In this document: positions 1 to 7,349 of the stretch, in pieces
Numbering within the stretch: the stretch's first letter is position 1
How the letters are laid out: each line of letters begins with the position of its first letter
Assembly: GCA_964521625.1 (NCBI GenBank)
Contig: CAZFSM010000001.1
Span: forward strand, 1-64,000
Reading direction: 5' to 3'
Source of the DNA: UBA1444 sp964521625
GTDB taxonomy: Bacteria; Bacillota; Negativicutes; UBA1444
DNA: 64,000 nucleotides
Notes under the pieces: model-generated
The model's input: the letters and a program-made list of their open reading frames with translations, nothing else
The model's database searches: none
Told to the model about the DNA's origin: nothing
Translations under genes and position numbers: made by a program

Positions 1-306
1 AAACTGCCTACCGCCGCCGAAGCCTGGGAGGAAGTCGAGCAGCAGATTTGCGCCGTCGGCATCTACAAACCACCAGTGTTCAGCTGCGAACTGGTGCGGC
101 GGGCGGCCCGTTCGATCGGTTGGCTGCAGCTGTGCAGCAGTGAAAATCCGGCGGCGGACCGGGCGCATTTCCTTCGGCTGTATGAGTCGATGCGCGGCAA
201 GCAGAAAGAAGCCAAAGAAATCGAACAGGTGATGAAAATCGCCGGGGTTGGCGACCTGATCCGGGCGCTGGCCGGCGGCCAAACGAAACAGGAGGCAACT
301 CGATGA
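1..306 (+). CDS. Phage replication-type protein, 3' part only
   Basis: The reading frame is already open at base 1, so the N-terminus lies outside the window; about 101 residues are visible. The visible part contains a Trp/Glu-rich start (LPTAAEAWEEVEQQI), a conserved-looking IGWLQLC segment and ENPAADRAHFLRLYES, a pattern I associate with small phage proteins of the helicase-loader or replication-accessory type. That function is only an inference. Its stop overlaps the start of the next gene (ATGA), so the two are translationally coupled, and the following BRO antirepressor and endolysin support a prophage setting. A GTG at 76 could give a 76-residue product, but the continuous upstream frame makes that unlikely to be the true start. 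Confidence 0.55.
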   Translation, partial: KLPTAAEAWEEVEQQICAVGIYKPPVFSCELVRRAARSIGWLQLCSSENPAADRAHFLRLYESMRGKQKEAKEIEQVMKIAGVGDLIRALAGGQTKQEATR

Positions 307-2075
307 AACTACTACGCGAAACACTCGTCAACTTTAAGGGAATCCGCGATTACACTTTTTCGCCGCAAGGGGCGAGCGTATCGGTCAGCGGCGACAATGG
401 CAGCGGCAAGACCAGCTTGCTGGACGGCTTCCTCTGGGTGCTGTTCGACCGCGATTCGGCCGGACACCGCGACTTTGAGCTGAAGACGCTGGATGAATCC
501 GGCGCGGTGATCCCGATGCTGGAGCACAGCGTCGAAATCGAGATCGAGCACCAGGGGCGGCGCCGGCAGCTGAAAAAGACCCTGTCGGAAAACTGGGTCA
601 GGGCGCGCGGCGCGGCGACCACCGAGTTCAGCGGCCATCGCACCGTTTACGAGTTCGACCACGTGCCGCTGCAGAAAAAGGAATATGACGCCGCTATCGC
701 CGCGATGTGCGACGAAACGCTGCTGCGGATATTGACCGACCCGCTGTACTTTGCCGCCAAGCTCCCCTGGCAGGATCGCCGCCGCATCCTGCTGGAACTG
801 TGCGGTGAGCTGAGCGAAGCCGAGCTGATCGCCACGGACGCCCGCCTGACCGAGCTGCCAGCCCTCTTGGCCGGACGCAGCCTGGAGGAGTTTCGCCGGC
901 AGTTGGCGGCGCAAAAGCAGCTGGTAAACAGCGAACTAAAGGCGATTCCGGTAAGGGTGGACGAAGTGACACGGGCGATGCCGGCGGACGAACCGTTGGC
1001 ATCGCCGGCGGGTGAATCCACCGATGCCGGGCGGCTTGTGCAGCTGCAGGCGGCAGCGGCAACGCAGGAAACCGAGCGACGACGCTTAACGCAGCAATGT
1101 CAGCAGGCGGAAAGTGAATTGGCTGCCGCCAATCGCCGCCGCGGCGAGCTGGAAAATGAAGTGGCGCGGCTGGCTACGAAGTTGGCGGAAAAACGGGACG
1201 CATGGAACCGGCAAAACAGCCGCAGTTTCGTTTGGGACAGTCCGGACCGCTGCCCGACCTGTGGACAGGCGATCCCGGCTGAACTGGCGGAACAGGCGCG
1301 GCAAAAAGCGGCAGCGCAGTTTGCGACCGAGCAGAGCGAGCAGCTGAATCGCTTGACTGCCGAGGGGCAGGCGCTGCTAGCTAGTGAGCAGCAAAAACAG
1401 CAGGACGTGCAAACGCTCATTGCCTCGCTGCCTACGCTGGAGACGGCTGTTGGCGCGGCGAATACTGCGCTCGCCCACTTGCAGGAGGCCTCGGCGGACC
1501 CCGGCGAATTGACGGCAGCCCGGCAGGCGGCAGCGGATCTGGCCCGGCGTCAGGCCGTGGCAGAGCAGCGCCAGCAGGCCGTAACGCGCATCGCCGAGCT
1601 GCAGCGGCGCGAGCAAAGTCTGGCCGCCGAATACGCCGAACTGGAGCGGCAGCAGTTCCTCGGCGAAGAGTTCCTGCGGGTGAAGGTCGCCCGGCTGGAA
1701 GAACGGATCAACGGCTGCTTCCGGCTGGCCCGTTTCCGCCTGTTCGAGCAGCAGGTCAACGGCGCGCTGTGCGAAGTCTGCGAGGTGCTCGGCCCCGACC
1801 TGGTGCCGTTCAACAGCGGGCTAAACCACGCGGCCTGCATCAACACCGGCCTGGATATCATCAACAGCCTGTCCGTCCACTACGGCCTGACCGCGCCGAT
1901 CTTCATCGACAATGCCGAGGCAGTAACGACGCTGATCGACACGCCGGCCCAGCTGATCCGGCTCTTGGTCAGCGAGGACGAACCAGCGCTGGCAATGCGG
2001 CAGGATGCGAAGCCGGCGGACGTGGTGGCGATGGTTGGGGCGGAACCGGTGTCGGTCAGCGGACCGGGATTTTAA
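303..2075 (+). CDS. SMC/Rad50-like phage ATPase with zinc hook
   Basis: A 590-residue ATPase of the SbcC/Rad50/SMC type. It begins MKLLRETLVNFKGI and has a Walker A GDNGSGKTS at residues 30-38, a long Gln/Ala/Glu-rich coiled coil, a Rad50-style zinc-hook CPTCGQ near residues 316-321 in mid coil, and a C-terminal ATPase half with a Walker-B-like APIFIDNAEAV. It is much shorter than SbcC (about 1000 residues) and lacks a clear ABC signature LSGG, as in phage-encoded ATPases that accompany replication or recombination genes. A good AGGAGG lies just before the ATG, which overlaps the previous stop. A role in phage recombination or DNA end processing is inferred. No nuclease partner of SbcD type is adjacent. 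Confidence 0.8.
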   Translation: MKLLRETLVNFKGIRDYTFSPQGASVSVSGDNGSGKTSLLDGFLWVLFDRDSAGHRDFELKTLDESGAVIPMLEHSVEIEIEHQGRRRQLKKTLSENWVRARGAATTEFSGHRTVYEFDHVPLQKKEYDAAIAAMCDETLLRILTDPLYFAAKLPWQDRRRILLELCGELSEAELIATDARLTELPALLAGRSLEEFRRQLAAQKQLVNSELKAIPVRVDEVTRAMPADEPLASPAGESTDAGRLVQLQAAAATQETERRRLTQQCQQAESELAAANRRRGELENEVARLATKLAEKRDAWNRQNSRSFVWDSPDRCPTCGQAIPAELAEQARQKAAAQFATEQSEQLNRLTAEGQALLASEQQKQQDVQTLIASLPTLETAVGAANTALAHLQEASADPGELTAARQAAADLARRQAVAEQRQQAVTRIAELQRREQSLAAEYAELERQQFLGEEFLRVKVARLEERINGCFRLARFRLFEQQVNGALCEVCEVLGPDLVPFNSGLNHAACINTGLDIINSLSVHYGLTAPIFIDNAEAVTTLIDTPAQLIRLLVSEDEPALAMRQDAKPADVVAMVGAEPVSVSGPGF

Positions 2076-2099
2076 GGAAAAGCAGGGAGGGATCATCTG

Positions 2100-2888
2100 A
2101 TGAACAACATTACAGCGCTCGAACGCGTTTTCAACTACCAAAACCGGCAGCTGCGCACCGTGCAGCAGGGCGGCGAATATTGGTTCGTAGCCCAGGACGT
2201 ATGCAGCGCCCTGGAGATCGGCAACACGCGAGACGCGATTTCCCGAGTGATTTCGGACGATGTCGATTTTATCGACACCGTCGATTCACGCGGTCGGCAG
2301 CAACAAATGCGGATCATCAACGAAGCGGGTCTGTATACGCTGGTGCTGGGTAGCCGCAAACCGGAGGCCAAGGCATTTGGCCACTGGATCACCCATGAAG
2401 TCCTGCCGGCGCTGCGGCGTAGCGGTGTGTACCGGATGGCGGGCGCGCAGGAGGGCGAAGAAAATGGCGGTTTAGTGCCGATCAGTCGCCGTCAGCTGCT
2501 GAATCTGGCGCTGGAAGCCGAAACCGAATGTGAAGGGCTGCGGCAGGAAAACGCTGCAATGCGACCGAAAGCCGAGTTTTATGACGCGGTGGCCGATAGC
2601 GAAAATTCGTTCTCACTTGGCGAAACAGCCAAAATGATCGGTCTGTCTGGCTACGGTCGCAACAACCTGATTCGGTTTCTGAGGGCTCGCGGCATCCTAA
2701 TGGCGGATAACGTCGCTAAGCAGCGCTATGTGGAGCGCGGCTATTTTCGCATTGTGCAGTCCGACTACTACGCGGCGGACGGGTCGCTGCGGGTGAAGGC
2801 GGTGACCAGGGTCTACGAAAAAGGCATCGAGTTCATCCGTCGCCAGTTGGCCCTGCTGCCGCTGGCCGGACGGGAGCAACAGTCATGA
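2100..2888 (+). CDS. BRO-family phage antirepressor
   Basis: This 262-residue protein has the two-part architecture of phage antirepressors. An N-terminal Bro-N domain (about residues 8-105) contains WFVAQDVCSALEIGN, DVDFIDTVDSRGRQ and a segment ending in HEVLPALRRSGVY. A C-terminal KilAC/ANT-type domain (about 145-255) contains FSLGETAKMIGL and a winged-helix-like stretch. Such proteins bind phage repressors or DNA and help switch to lytic growth. The start ATG follows AGGGAGGATCATCTG, a strong ribosome site. The stop overlaps the endolysin start (ATGA), so the two are coupled. It marks the 5' end of the window as prophage-derived. Confidence 0.88.
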   Translation: MNNITALERVFNYQNRQLRTVQQGGEYWFVAQDVCSALEIGNTRDAISRVISDDVDFIDTVDSRGRQQQMRIINEAGLYTLVLGSRKPEAKAFGHWITHEVLPALRRSGVYRMAGAQEGEENGGLVPISRRQLLNLALEAETECEGLRQENAAMRPKAEFYDAVADSENSFSLGETAKMIGLSGYGRNNLIRFLRARGILMADNVAKQRYVERGYFRIVQSDYYAADGSLRVKAVTRVYEKGIEFIRRQLALLPLAGREQQS

Positions 2889-3409
2889 AAATATGCGTCG
2901 ATCCCGGCCACAGCGGCCCGGTGGAGCCGGGGGCCTGCGCCGGCGGCTTTAGCGAAGCGGTTCTCGTCATGGCGATCTCCCGGTTTTTGGCGCAGGAGTT
3001 GCAGCAGCGCGGGCACGCCGTTTTGCTGACGAGGGACGGGCCGGTGGCGGACGACGAGCTGGACTGGCGGGCGGCAATGTCGAACGAGTGGGGCGCCGAC
3101 GTTTTCCTCAGCATTCACTGCAACAGTTTCCGCAAAATCGAGGCCGAAGGAACGGAAACCTACCACTACCCCGGCAGCGAATCCGGCGAGCGGCTGGCCC
3201 GCGCCATCCAGTTTCGCATCACCGATGCACTGCTGACCGAGGATCGCGGCGTGAAAACGGCGAATTTCCAAGTGCTGAGAGAGACCAACTGCCCGGCGGT
3301 GCTCGTCGAGTGCGGCTTTATCTCCAACCCGATCGACCGGGCGATGCTGGCTGATCCGCTGGAGCAGTGGCGGATCGCCGCCGCGATAGCCGAAGCGGTG
3401 GCGGACTAG
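2885..3409 (+). CDS. N-acetylmuramoyl-L-alanine amidase (phage endolysin)
   Basis: A 174-residue, single-domain Amidase_3 (AmiC/CwlV type) enzyme that cuts the amide bond between muramic acid and the stem peptide. Zinc and catalytic residues are readable: His9 in DPGHSG, Glu24, the His of SIHCNSF, and the Glu of VECGFISN near the C-terminus. It has no signal peptide and no cell-wall-binding domain, which fits a cytoplasmic phage endolysin released by a holin. It is translationally coupled to the BRO gene upstream. No structural phage genes follow it, so the prophage is either a remnant or has its modules in an unusual order. Confidence 0.9.
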   Translation: MKICVDPGHSGPVEPGACAGGFSEAVLVMAISRFLAQELQQRGHAVLLTRDGPVADDELDWRAAMSNEWGADVFLSIHCNSFRKIEAEGTETYHYPGSESGERLARAIQFRITDALLTEDRGVKTANFQVLRETNCPAVLVECGFISNPIDRAMLADPLEQWRIAAAIAEAVAD

Positions 3410-3511
3410 GAAAAAAAAGGGAATTAACGAGAAAGAGAGAACTGTGTAAAATAATTCAAGACATTGATTTTTCCAGATGAGATTTAGATATTAGATAAAG
3501 GAATGAATTTC

Positions 3512-4792
3512 ATGCTGACAACGCCCGGGTTTGTCAAACGATATCTTGCGAGCATTAGCCTGCTGATCTGCGTGGTGATACTATCCGTATTTTGGGGTTT
3601 TTATTTTCGCCAGGCGGAGTTGATTCAGAAACAGCAGCTTCAGCAAGGACAGGCCTTCTTTCAGGAAGTGGTGCTGACCCGTCAGTGGATTGCACAACAT
3701 AACGGCGTCTACGTAAAAATGACGCCCGGTATTACGCCGAATCCGTACCTGTTAAAAGTGCCGGGCTTGCAAGTGATCATCAAAGATGAACGTGGCGAGC
3801 AGTATGTCCTGAAAAACCCGGCGCTGGCCACGCGTGAAATCTCGGAACTGGCTGAAAAAAGCGGCTTGTTCCAATTTCGCATCACCAGCCTCAACCCGCT
3901 GAATCCGGCCAATACCCCGGATGCGTTTGAGCGAGAGGCGCTGCGCCAGTTTGAAACCGGTGTCCAGGAACATTCCACGCTGGAGAAACGCGGCGAAGAA
4001 GTGTTTTTCCGCTATATGGCGCCGCTGGTGACCGAAAAATCCTGCCTGACCTGCCACGCGCAACAGGGGTATCGCGAAGGCGACGTGCGGGGCGGCATCA
4101 GCGTGACGAGCAGTGCGACCGAAACCGCCGGCAAGATTCGTGAAAGCCAAATGTTTTTGCTTGGTTCAGCGTTCATTATCATTCTGCTGATTTTGCTGAT
4201 TATCTATGTCGTAGCTCGCTCGTTTATCAAAGACCTGAAGTTAGCTGAAAACAAGTTGATTATGATGGCAACACGCGATTTTCTCACCGGGTTGCTCAAT
4301 CGGCGGGAGCTGTATCGCCGGATGGATGAAGAACTGCAGCGGGCCAGACGGAATGGGACCCCCTTTTCGATATTCATGCTGGATCTCGACCATTTTAAAA
4401 AGGTGAATGATACACATGGCCATTCGGCTGGTGATCTGGTGTTGCAGGCGGTGGCGGCAGAGATGCAGCAGGCGGTGCGGCTCTACGATTTGTGCGGTCG
4501 CTATGGCGGCGAAGAATTTTTGGTGGCCCTGCCGGATACTGATCTGGCAGAGGCAGCGGCAACGGCGGAACGGTTGCGGCTCGCGATCGCCGATCGAAAA
4601 ATCGCGTTGGCCGGTGGGACCACGCTGCAGATTACAGCCAGCATCGGCGTGGCGTCGCTGGAGCAGTCAGAAACGATCGATCAACTGGTTTCCCGCGCCG
4701 ATGACGCAATGTACCTGGCCAAACAGCAGGGGCGCAACCGGGTCAATATTGCTGCAACAAGCAAGGACGCCGCTGAATCGCCGGGAATATAG
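3512..4792 (+). CDS. Membrane diguanylate cyclase with heme-c sensor domain
   Basis: Makes c-di-GMP from two GTP in response to a periplasmic signal. Order: short cytoplasmic tail, TM helix (about residues 10-28), periplasmic DUF3365/Tll0287-type domain with one c-type heme motif CLTCH (Cys178, Cys181, His182 from this start), second TM helix (about 220-240), then GGDEF. The catalytic motif is GGEEF (332-336) and the product-inhibition I-site RLYD (323-326) is intact, so it should be active and feedback-inhibited. An upstream in-frame ATG at 3503 abuts the AAAGGA ribosome site, so ATG 3512 (9-nt spacing) is preferred. It sits between phage genes; redox, NO or O2 sensing through the heme is inferred. 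Confidence 0.88.
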   Translation: MLTTPGFVKRYLASISLLICVVILSVFWGFYFRQAELIQKQQLQQGQAFFQEVVLTRQWIAQHNGVYVKMTPGITPNPYLLKVPGLQVIIKDERGEQYVLKNPALATREISELAEKSGLFQFRITSLNPLNPANTPDAFEREALRQFETGVQEHSTLEKRGEEVFFRYMAPLVTEKSCLTCHAQQGYREGDVRGGISVTSSATETAGKIRESQMFLLGSAFIIILLILLIIYVVARSFIKDLKLAENKLIMMATRDFLTGLLNRRELYRRMDEELQRARRNGTPFSIFMLDLDHFKKVNDTHGHSAGDLVLQAVAAEMQQAVRLYDLCGRYGGEEFLVALPDTDLAEAAATAERLRLAIADRKIALAGGTTLQITASIGVASLEQSETIDQLVSRADDAMYLAKQQGRNRVNIAATSKDAAESPGI

Positions 4793-4884
4793 GCGGACCG
4801 GTCGAAATATTTCGGCCCAGCGCGTTCACGCAGCCAAAAGCCGCAGTATAATAAAGCTGTAGACAAAAACTGAATAGGCTCTAT

Positions 4885-4959
4885 GGGGATGGGGCGCGAA
4901 CTACCGGGCATTTCCGCAGGACTAATTACCTTGCGGTCGCCATACGCACTACCATCCCC
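4885..4959 (+). other. Possible structured RNA or DNA element
   Basis: In the 285-base gap after the diguanylate cyclase, GGGGATGG (4885-4892) can pair with CCATCCCC (4952-4959). Inside, CCGCAGG pairs with CCTTGCGG with a single bulge. This nested pairing suggests a folded element, either an RNA or a REP-like remnant. I do not recognise it as a known riboswitch. Confidence 0.35.
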
Positions 4960-4967
4960 AGTGCACG

Positions 4968-4994
4968 GGGACACGTTATATTTTAACGTGTCCC
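4968..4994. repeat. Perfect 11-bp inverted repeat (REP-like hairpin)
   Basis: GGGACACGTTA (4968-4978) and TAACGTGTCCC (4984-4994) form a perfect stem with a 5-base loop. Hairpins of the GGGGACACGTT type resemble REP elements mobilised by Y1 (TnpA-REP) transposases, but no transposase is present here. It could also act as a weak terminator. Confidence 0.5.
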
Positions 4995-5012
4995 ATTTAT
5001 TTTGCGGAAACT

Positions 5013-5030
5013 CGGGCATAGCCCGTTTTT
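5013..5030 (+). terminator. Rho-independent terminator
   Basis: CGGGC-ATA-GCCCG followed by five T. The stem is short (5 bp, all G/C). It lies upstream of the DUF1659 gene and probably ends transcription from the diguanylate cyclase. Confidence 0.5.
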
Positions 5031-5077
5031 CATAGATAAACAGGGAAGCGGCAAGTTTCCCGAAAGGAGGGACCCTC

Positions 5078-5302
5078 ATGGCAGTTGTGAAAACGCCCCA
5101 GGACTCCCGGATCGGCATCAAGGTCGCCAACGGGACCAGCGCCAGCGGCGCGGCCCAGTACAAGACACTGCGGTTCTCCAACGTGAAACCGTCGACCAGC
5201 GACCAGGACCTGTTCGATGTCGGCGCCAGTCTCGGCGCGCTGCAAGGCGCAGCGCTGGTTGCGATCATCCGCACCGACGAAGCCGATCTCGCTAGCGCAT
5301 AG
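5078..5302 (+). CDS. DUF1659 family small protein
   Basis: A 74-residue protein with the DUF1659 pattern: a central KTLRFSNVKPSTSDQDLFDVG segment followed by ALQGAAL and a beta-strand end. Its function is unknown. The start is well supported by GAAAGGAGGG upstream. It is followed by DUF2922 and YvrJ genes, a trio that recurs across Firmicutes, which argues for a shared role. Being next to an endolysin and downstream of a terminator-like hairpin suggests a phage-derived or envelope-related function, but nothing in the sequence proves this. Confidence 0.75.
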   Translation: MAVVKTPQDSRIGIKVANGTSASGAAQYKTLRFSNVKPSTSDQDLFDVGASLGALQGAALVAIIRTDEADLASA

Positions 5303-5344
5303 AGAGGCGGTGATCAGAATCTAAAATGAAAGGAGGAGTACCCG

Positions 5345-5557
5345 ATGACTAAAACACTGCGTATGCAATTTCGCAACGCCGCCGGCAAGGAAGTTAACTT
5401 CACGCTGGCCAACCCGAAAGCCGGCCTGACCAAGGCCGAAGTCGCCGCCGCCATGGCGCTGATCATCGCGAAAAATCTGTTCGCGACAACCGGCGGCGAT
5501 CTCATATCCGCAGGCGAAGCGACGATCCTGATTCAGGATACCGGCGTACTGGCCTAG
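5345..5557 (+). CDS. DUF2922 family small protein
   Basis: A 70-residue protein of the DUF2922 type: MTKTLRMQFRNAAGKEV, then FTLANPKAGLT and an Ala-rich helix, ending IQDTGVL. It is preceded by AAAGGAGGAG, a near-ideal ribosome site. No catalytic residues can be proposed. It sits between DUF1659 and YvrJ, with only two bases between its stop and the YvrJ start, so it is very probably co-transcribed with both. Confidence 0.75.
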   Translation: MTKTLRMQFRNAAGKEVNFTLANPKAGLTKAEVAAAMALIIAKNLFATTGGDLISAGEATILIQDTGVLA

Positions 5558-5559
5558 GT

Positions 5560-5745
5560 ATGGACTGGGCCGGACTGATCTCGCAGGTCGGTTTTCCGAT
5601 TGCCGTTTCGGTTTGGCTCTTGGCCCGATTGGACAATCGCCTCGGTGCGTTTGAAAAAACCGCCGTGGCGATTTGCCAGCGGCTGGAGGACCAGGCGAAC
5701 CGCTGTAATGAATGCAGAGAATGGAGAGCGAGAAATGCAAAATAA
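5560..5745 (+). CDS. YvrJ family small membrane protein
   Basis: A 61-residue protein starting MDWAGLISQVGFPIAVSVWLLARLD, which matches the YvrJ family pattern of a single N-terminal membrane helix ending in an R-L-[ED] turn followed by a short amphipathic helix. The C-terminus is charged with a CNEC pair. The gap to DUF2922 is two bases, so translation is likely coupled. A holin-like or envelope role is conceivable given size, topology and the nearby endolysin, but that is conjecture. Confidence 0.7.
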   Translation: MDWAGLISQVGFPIAVSVWLLARLDNRLGAFEKTAVAICQRLEDQANRCNECREWRARNAK

Positions 5746-5804
5746 CAATCGGGTCGGGGAATGAGAACGCTTAAGGCGCTAAATTTAGAAAGAAGGCTAG
5801 AAAC

Positions 5805-6125
5805 ATGCTATTAACAGATATTACAAAAATCGTCCGGGTGATGCTGGGCGCGTTTGAGGCGGTGGCATCCCGCGACGAACTGACTCAGCGGCGCATCGAC
5901 CAGATCGGCCAATTAATCGGCGCGGTCGAGGATGTGGCCGAAACGGAGGAAAGCCAGGACGCCACGCTGGCGGAGAAACGGGTCGAGGAAGCGCACGACA
6001 TCATCCACCGCATCGCCGCGATCCTGGCGTTGGAGGAAGGCCGGGACGACGCGTTGCGCGAGGAACCTTGGAACGGCAAGCTCGACGGCGAAACGATCGC
6101 GCTGGCGGAAGACGACGAGGAATAA
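5805..6125 (+). CDS. Hypothetical acidic protein
   Basis: A 106-residue, strongly acidic, probably all-helical protein (AFEAVASRDELTQRRID..., ending EDDEE). It has no signal peptide, no Cys and no motif I recognise. The start ATG follows AAGAAGG at normal spacing. It is the last gene of the DUF1659-DUF2922-YvrJ group and is followed immediately by a clear terminator, so it probably ends that operon. Function unknown. Confidence 0.6.
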   Translation: MLLTDITKIVRVMLGAFEAVASRDELTQRRIDQIGQLIGAVEDVAETEESQDATLAEKRVEEAHDIIHRIAAILALEEGRDDALREEPWNGKLDGETIALAEDDEE

Positions 6126-6129
6126 AGCG

Positions 6130-6176
6130 AAAACCCCAGTCAAAGTACCCTTAAAGGTAGACTGACCGGGGTTTTT
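6130..6176 (+). terminator. Rho-independent terminator
   Basis: AAAACCCC and GGGGTTTT form the outer stem, separated by one mismatch from an inner GTCA/TGAC pairing, and the 3' arm runs into TTTTT. It ends the small-protein operon before the MarR promoter. Confidence 0.8.
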
Positions 6177-6278
6177 CTATGCGCGAATTATCTTATGCTT
6201 AGGTCGTCTTTTTGGGATAGGTCCAAAAGTCTATCACTCTCGCCCGCTGGATGAGCCGGCGCCCGCCTTCTTATTTTC

Positions 6279-6307
6279 TTGACAATCGTTAGACATCTAA
6301 CTATAAT
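6279..6307 (+). promoter_or_regulatory. Sigma-A promoter with MarR operator in spacer
   Basis: Consensus TTGACA (6279-6284) and TATAAT (6302-6307) are 17 bases apart. The spacer holds the inverted repeat GTTAGA-CA-TCTAAC (6288-6301), which would block RNA polymerase if bound. The expected start of transcription, about 6-8 bases after the -10 box, falls on or beside the ATG at 6314, and there is no ribosome site. The mRNA may therefore be leaderless. Confidence 0.8.
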
Positions 6308-6313
6308 ACAGCC

Positions 6314-6742
6314 ATGAGAAATAATAATTTAGTTGCCCTGACAAGCCGCATTGCCGAAAATGCCCACAAACTGATCGTGCAGGAGCTGGCGGTGCGCGGC
6401 ATTACCGGCATTGTTCCTTCGCACGGCGGCATTCTGGGCAACCTGTTCAGCGGCGAACCGTTCACGATGAAAGAGTTGGCGGACCGGATCAGCCGCTCCA
6501 AGCCGACAGTGACGATCCTGGTCGACAAGCTGGTGGAGCTGGGCTATGTGACCAAGGAAAAACGCGGCGCTGATGGACGCGCCACTTTCATCAAACTGAC
6601 CGAACAAGGCCTGGCCCTGCAACCGATTTTTGAGCAGGTTTCCCAGCGCGTCAACGCGGTCGTGTATCAAAACTTAACGGATAGTGAAATCGAGTGTACA
6701 GAAAAAGTGCTGGCGAAAATCAGGCACAATTTTGGTCTGTAA
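6314..6742 (+). CDS. MarR family transcriptional regulator
   Basis: A 142-residue winged-helix repressor. The central wHTH is visible: FTMKELADRISRSKPTVTIL (recognition helix) followed by the wing KEKRGADGRATFIKLTEQG, flanked by dimerisation helices at both ends. The gene is preceded by a consensus promoter carrying a palindrome, and nearly the same palindrome (6773-6786) precedes the next gene, so it very likely represses both itself and the flavin-type oxidase gene. The inducing ligand is unknown; MarR proteins often sense phenolics, electrophiles or oxidants. The start ATG has no Shine-Dalgarno site. Confidence 0.9.
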   Translation: MRNNNLVALTSRIAENAHKLIVQELAVRGITGIVPSHGGILGNLFSGEPFTMKELADRISRSKPTVTILVDKLVELGYVTKEKRGADGRATFIKLTEQGLALQPIFEQVSQRVNAVVYQNLTDSEIECTEKVLAKIRHNFGL

Positions 6743-6772
6743 CTATATGCAGATCATTTTTTTACATAGATG

Positions 6773-6786
6773 GTTAGATATCTAAT
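6773..6786 (+). promoter_or_regulatory. Second MarR operator
   Basis: GTTAGA-TA-TCTAAT repeats the GTTAGA-N2-TCTAAC site at 6288-6301 with one half-site mismatch. It lies just upstream of the ribosome site of the oxidase gene, with a TTTACA (-35-like) at 6761-6766. This ties the oxidase gene to MarR control. Confidence 0.7.
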
Positions 6787-6811
6787 CAAAATAAACAACG
6801 GAGGGATAAAC

Positions 6812-7213
6812 ATGAAAGAAGTAATCAAGTTTTTACAGGAAAACAGCGCGGGGTTTCTCGCAACGGTAGAGGGCGGCAAGCCAAAAGTGCGGCCGTTTCA
6901 GTTCATGTTGGAGGACGGCGGGAAATTATACTTTTGCACCGCCAATACCAAGGATGTCTGTAAACAGCTGAAAGCCAATCCCTATGTGGAGTTTTCCAGC
7001 ATGACGCCGAGTTTTGCCTGGATTCGACTGAGCGGTGAAGTGCAGTTCAGTGACGACAAAACCGTGAAGGAGAAAATCCTGGCGGCCAATGGCTTGGTGA
7101 AGTCGATCTATCAATCGGCGGACAACCCGGTTTTTGAGATCTTTTATCTGGAACATGGCGCGGCTATCCTCGCAGACTTTTCCGGCCAACCGGCCCGGAC
7201 GATCACGTTTTAA
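6812..7213 (+). CDS. Pyridoxamine 5'-phosphate oxidase-like flavoprotein
   Basis: A 133-residue split-barrel FMN-binding protein (PNPOx-like/NimA-like): starts MKEVIKFLQEN, then GFLATVEGGKPKVRPFQFM, YFCTANTKDVCKQLKANPYVEF and SSMTPSFAWIRLSGEV. These are the strand and loop patterns that bind the FMN phosphate and form the dimer. The substrate cannot be told; family members reduce nitro compounds, F420/flavin substrates or act as stress proteins. The true start is ATG 6812 after GGAGGG (6800-6805); an upstream in-frame start at 6770 would lie inside the operator. Regulation by the adjacent MarR protein is strongly suggested. Confidence 0.85.
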   Translation: MKEVIKFLQENSAGFLATVEGGKPKVRPFQFMLEDGGKLYFCTANTKDVCKQLKANPYVEFSSMTPSFAWIRLSGEVQFSDDKTVKEKILAANGLVKSIYQSADNPVFEIFYLEHGAAILADFSGQPARTITF

Positions 7214-7215
7214 GC

Positions 7216-7244
7216 TTTACACGGGCGCTATTTTGCACTATACT
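7216..7244 (+). promoter_or_regulatory. Promoter of the restriction-modification operon
   Basis: TTTACA (7216-7221), a 17-base spacer and TATACT (7239-7244) form a good sigma-A promoter just after the oxidase gene. The large palindrome at 7242-7273 begins within the -10 box and covers the predicted start of transcription. Confidence 0.65.
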
Positions 7245-7273
7245 AGAAACGGAACAAACGTTCCGTTTCTAGT
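7242..7273. promoter_or_regulatory. 14-bp-arm palindrome containing a LexA-like box
   Basis: ACTAGAAACGGAAC (7242-7255) and GTTCCGTTTCTAGT (7260-7273) are perfect inverted repeats around AAAC. The core GGAACAAACGTTCC (7251-7264) fits the Firmicutes LexA/DinR consensus GAAC-RNRY-GTTC. Its position on the -10/+1 region is right for an SOS operator. Alternatives are a site for another repressor, or a hairpin at the 5' end of the mRNA that also ends the upstream gene. Confidence 0.55.
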
Positions 7274-7349
7274 GCTGTTTAAAGGAAAAATACGATTCAC
7301 GTCGAATAGTTCCGACATGCAGGAAAAACAGTCGGAACGTCCTGAACCG

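Noticed and set aside
7134..7349. Longer N-terminus for Vsr
   Set aside because: It would cross the end of the oxidase gene, the promoter and the palindrome; the family size fits the start at 7350 or 7317.
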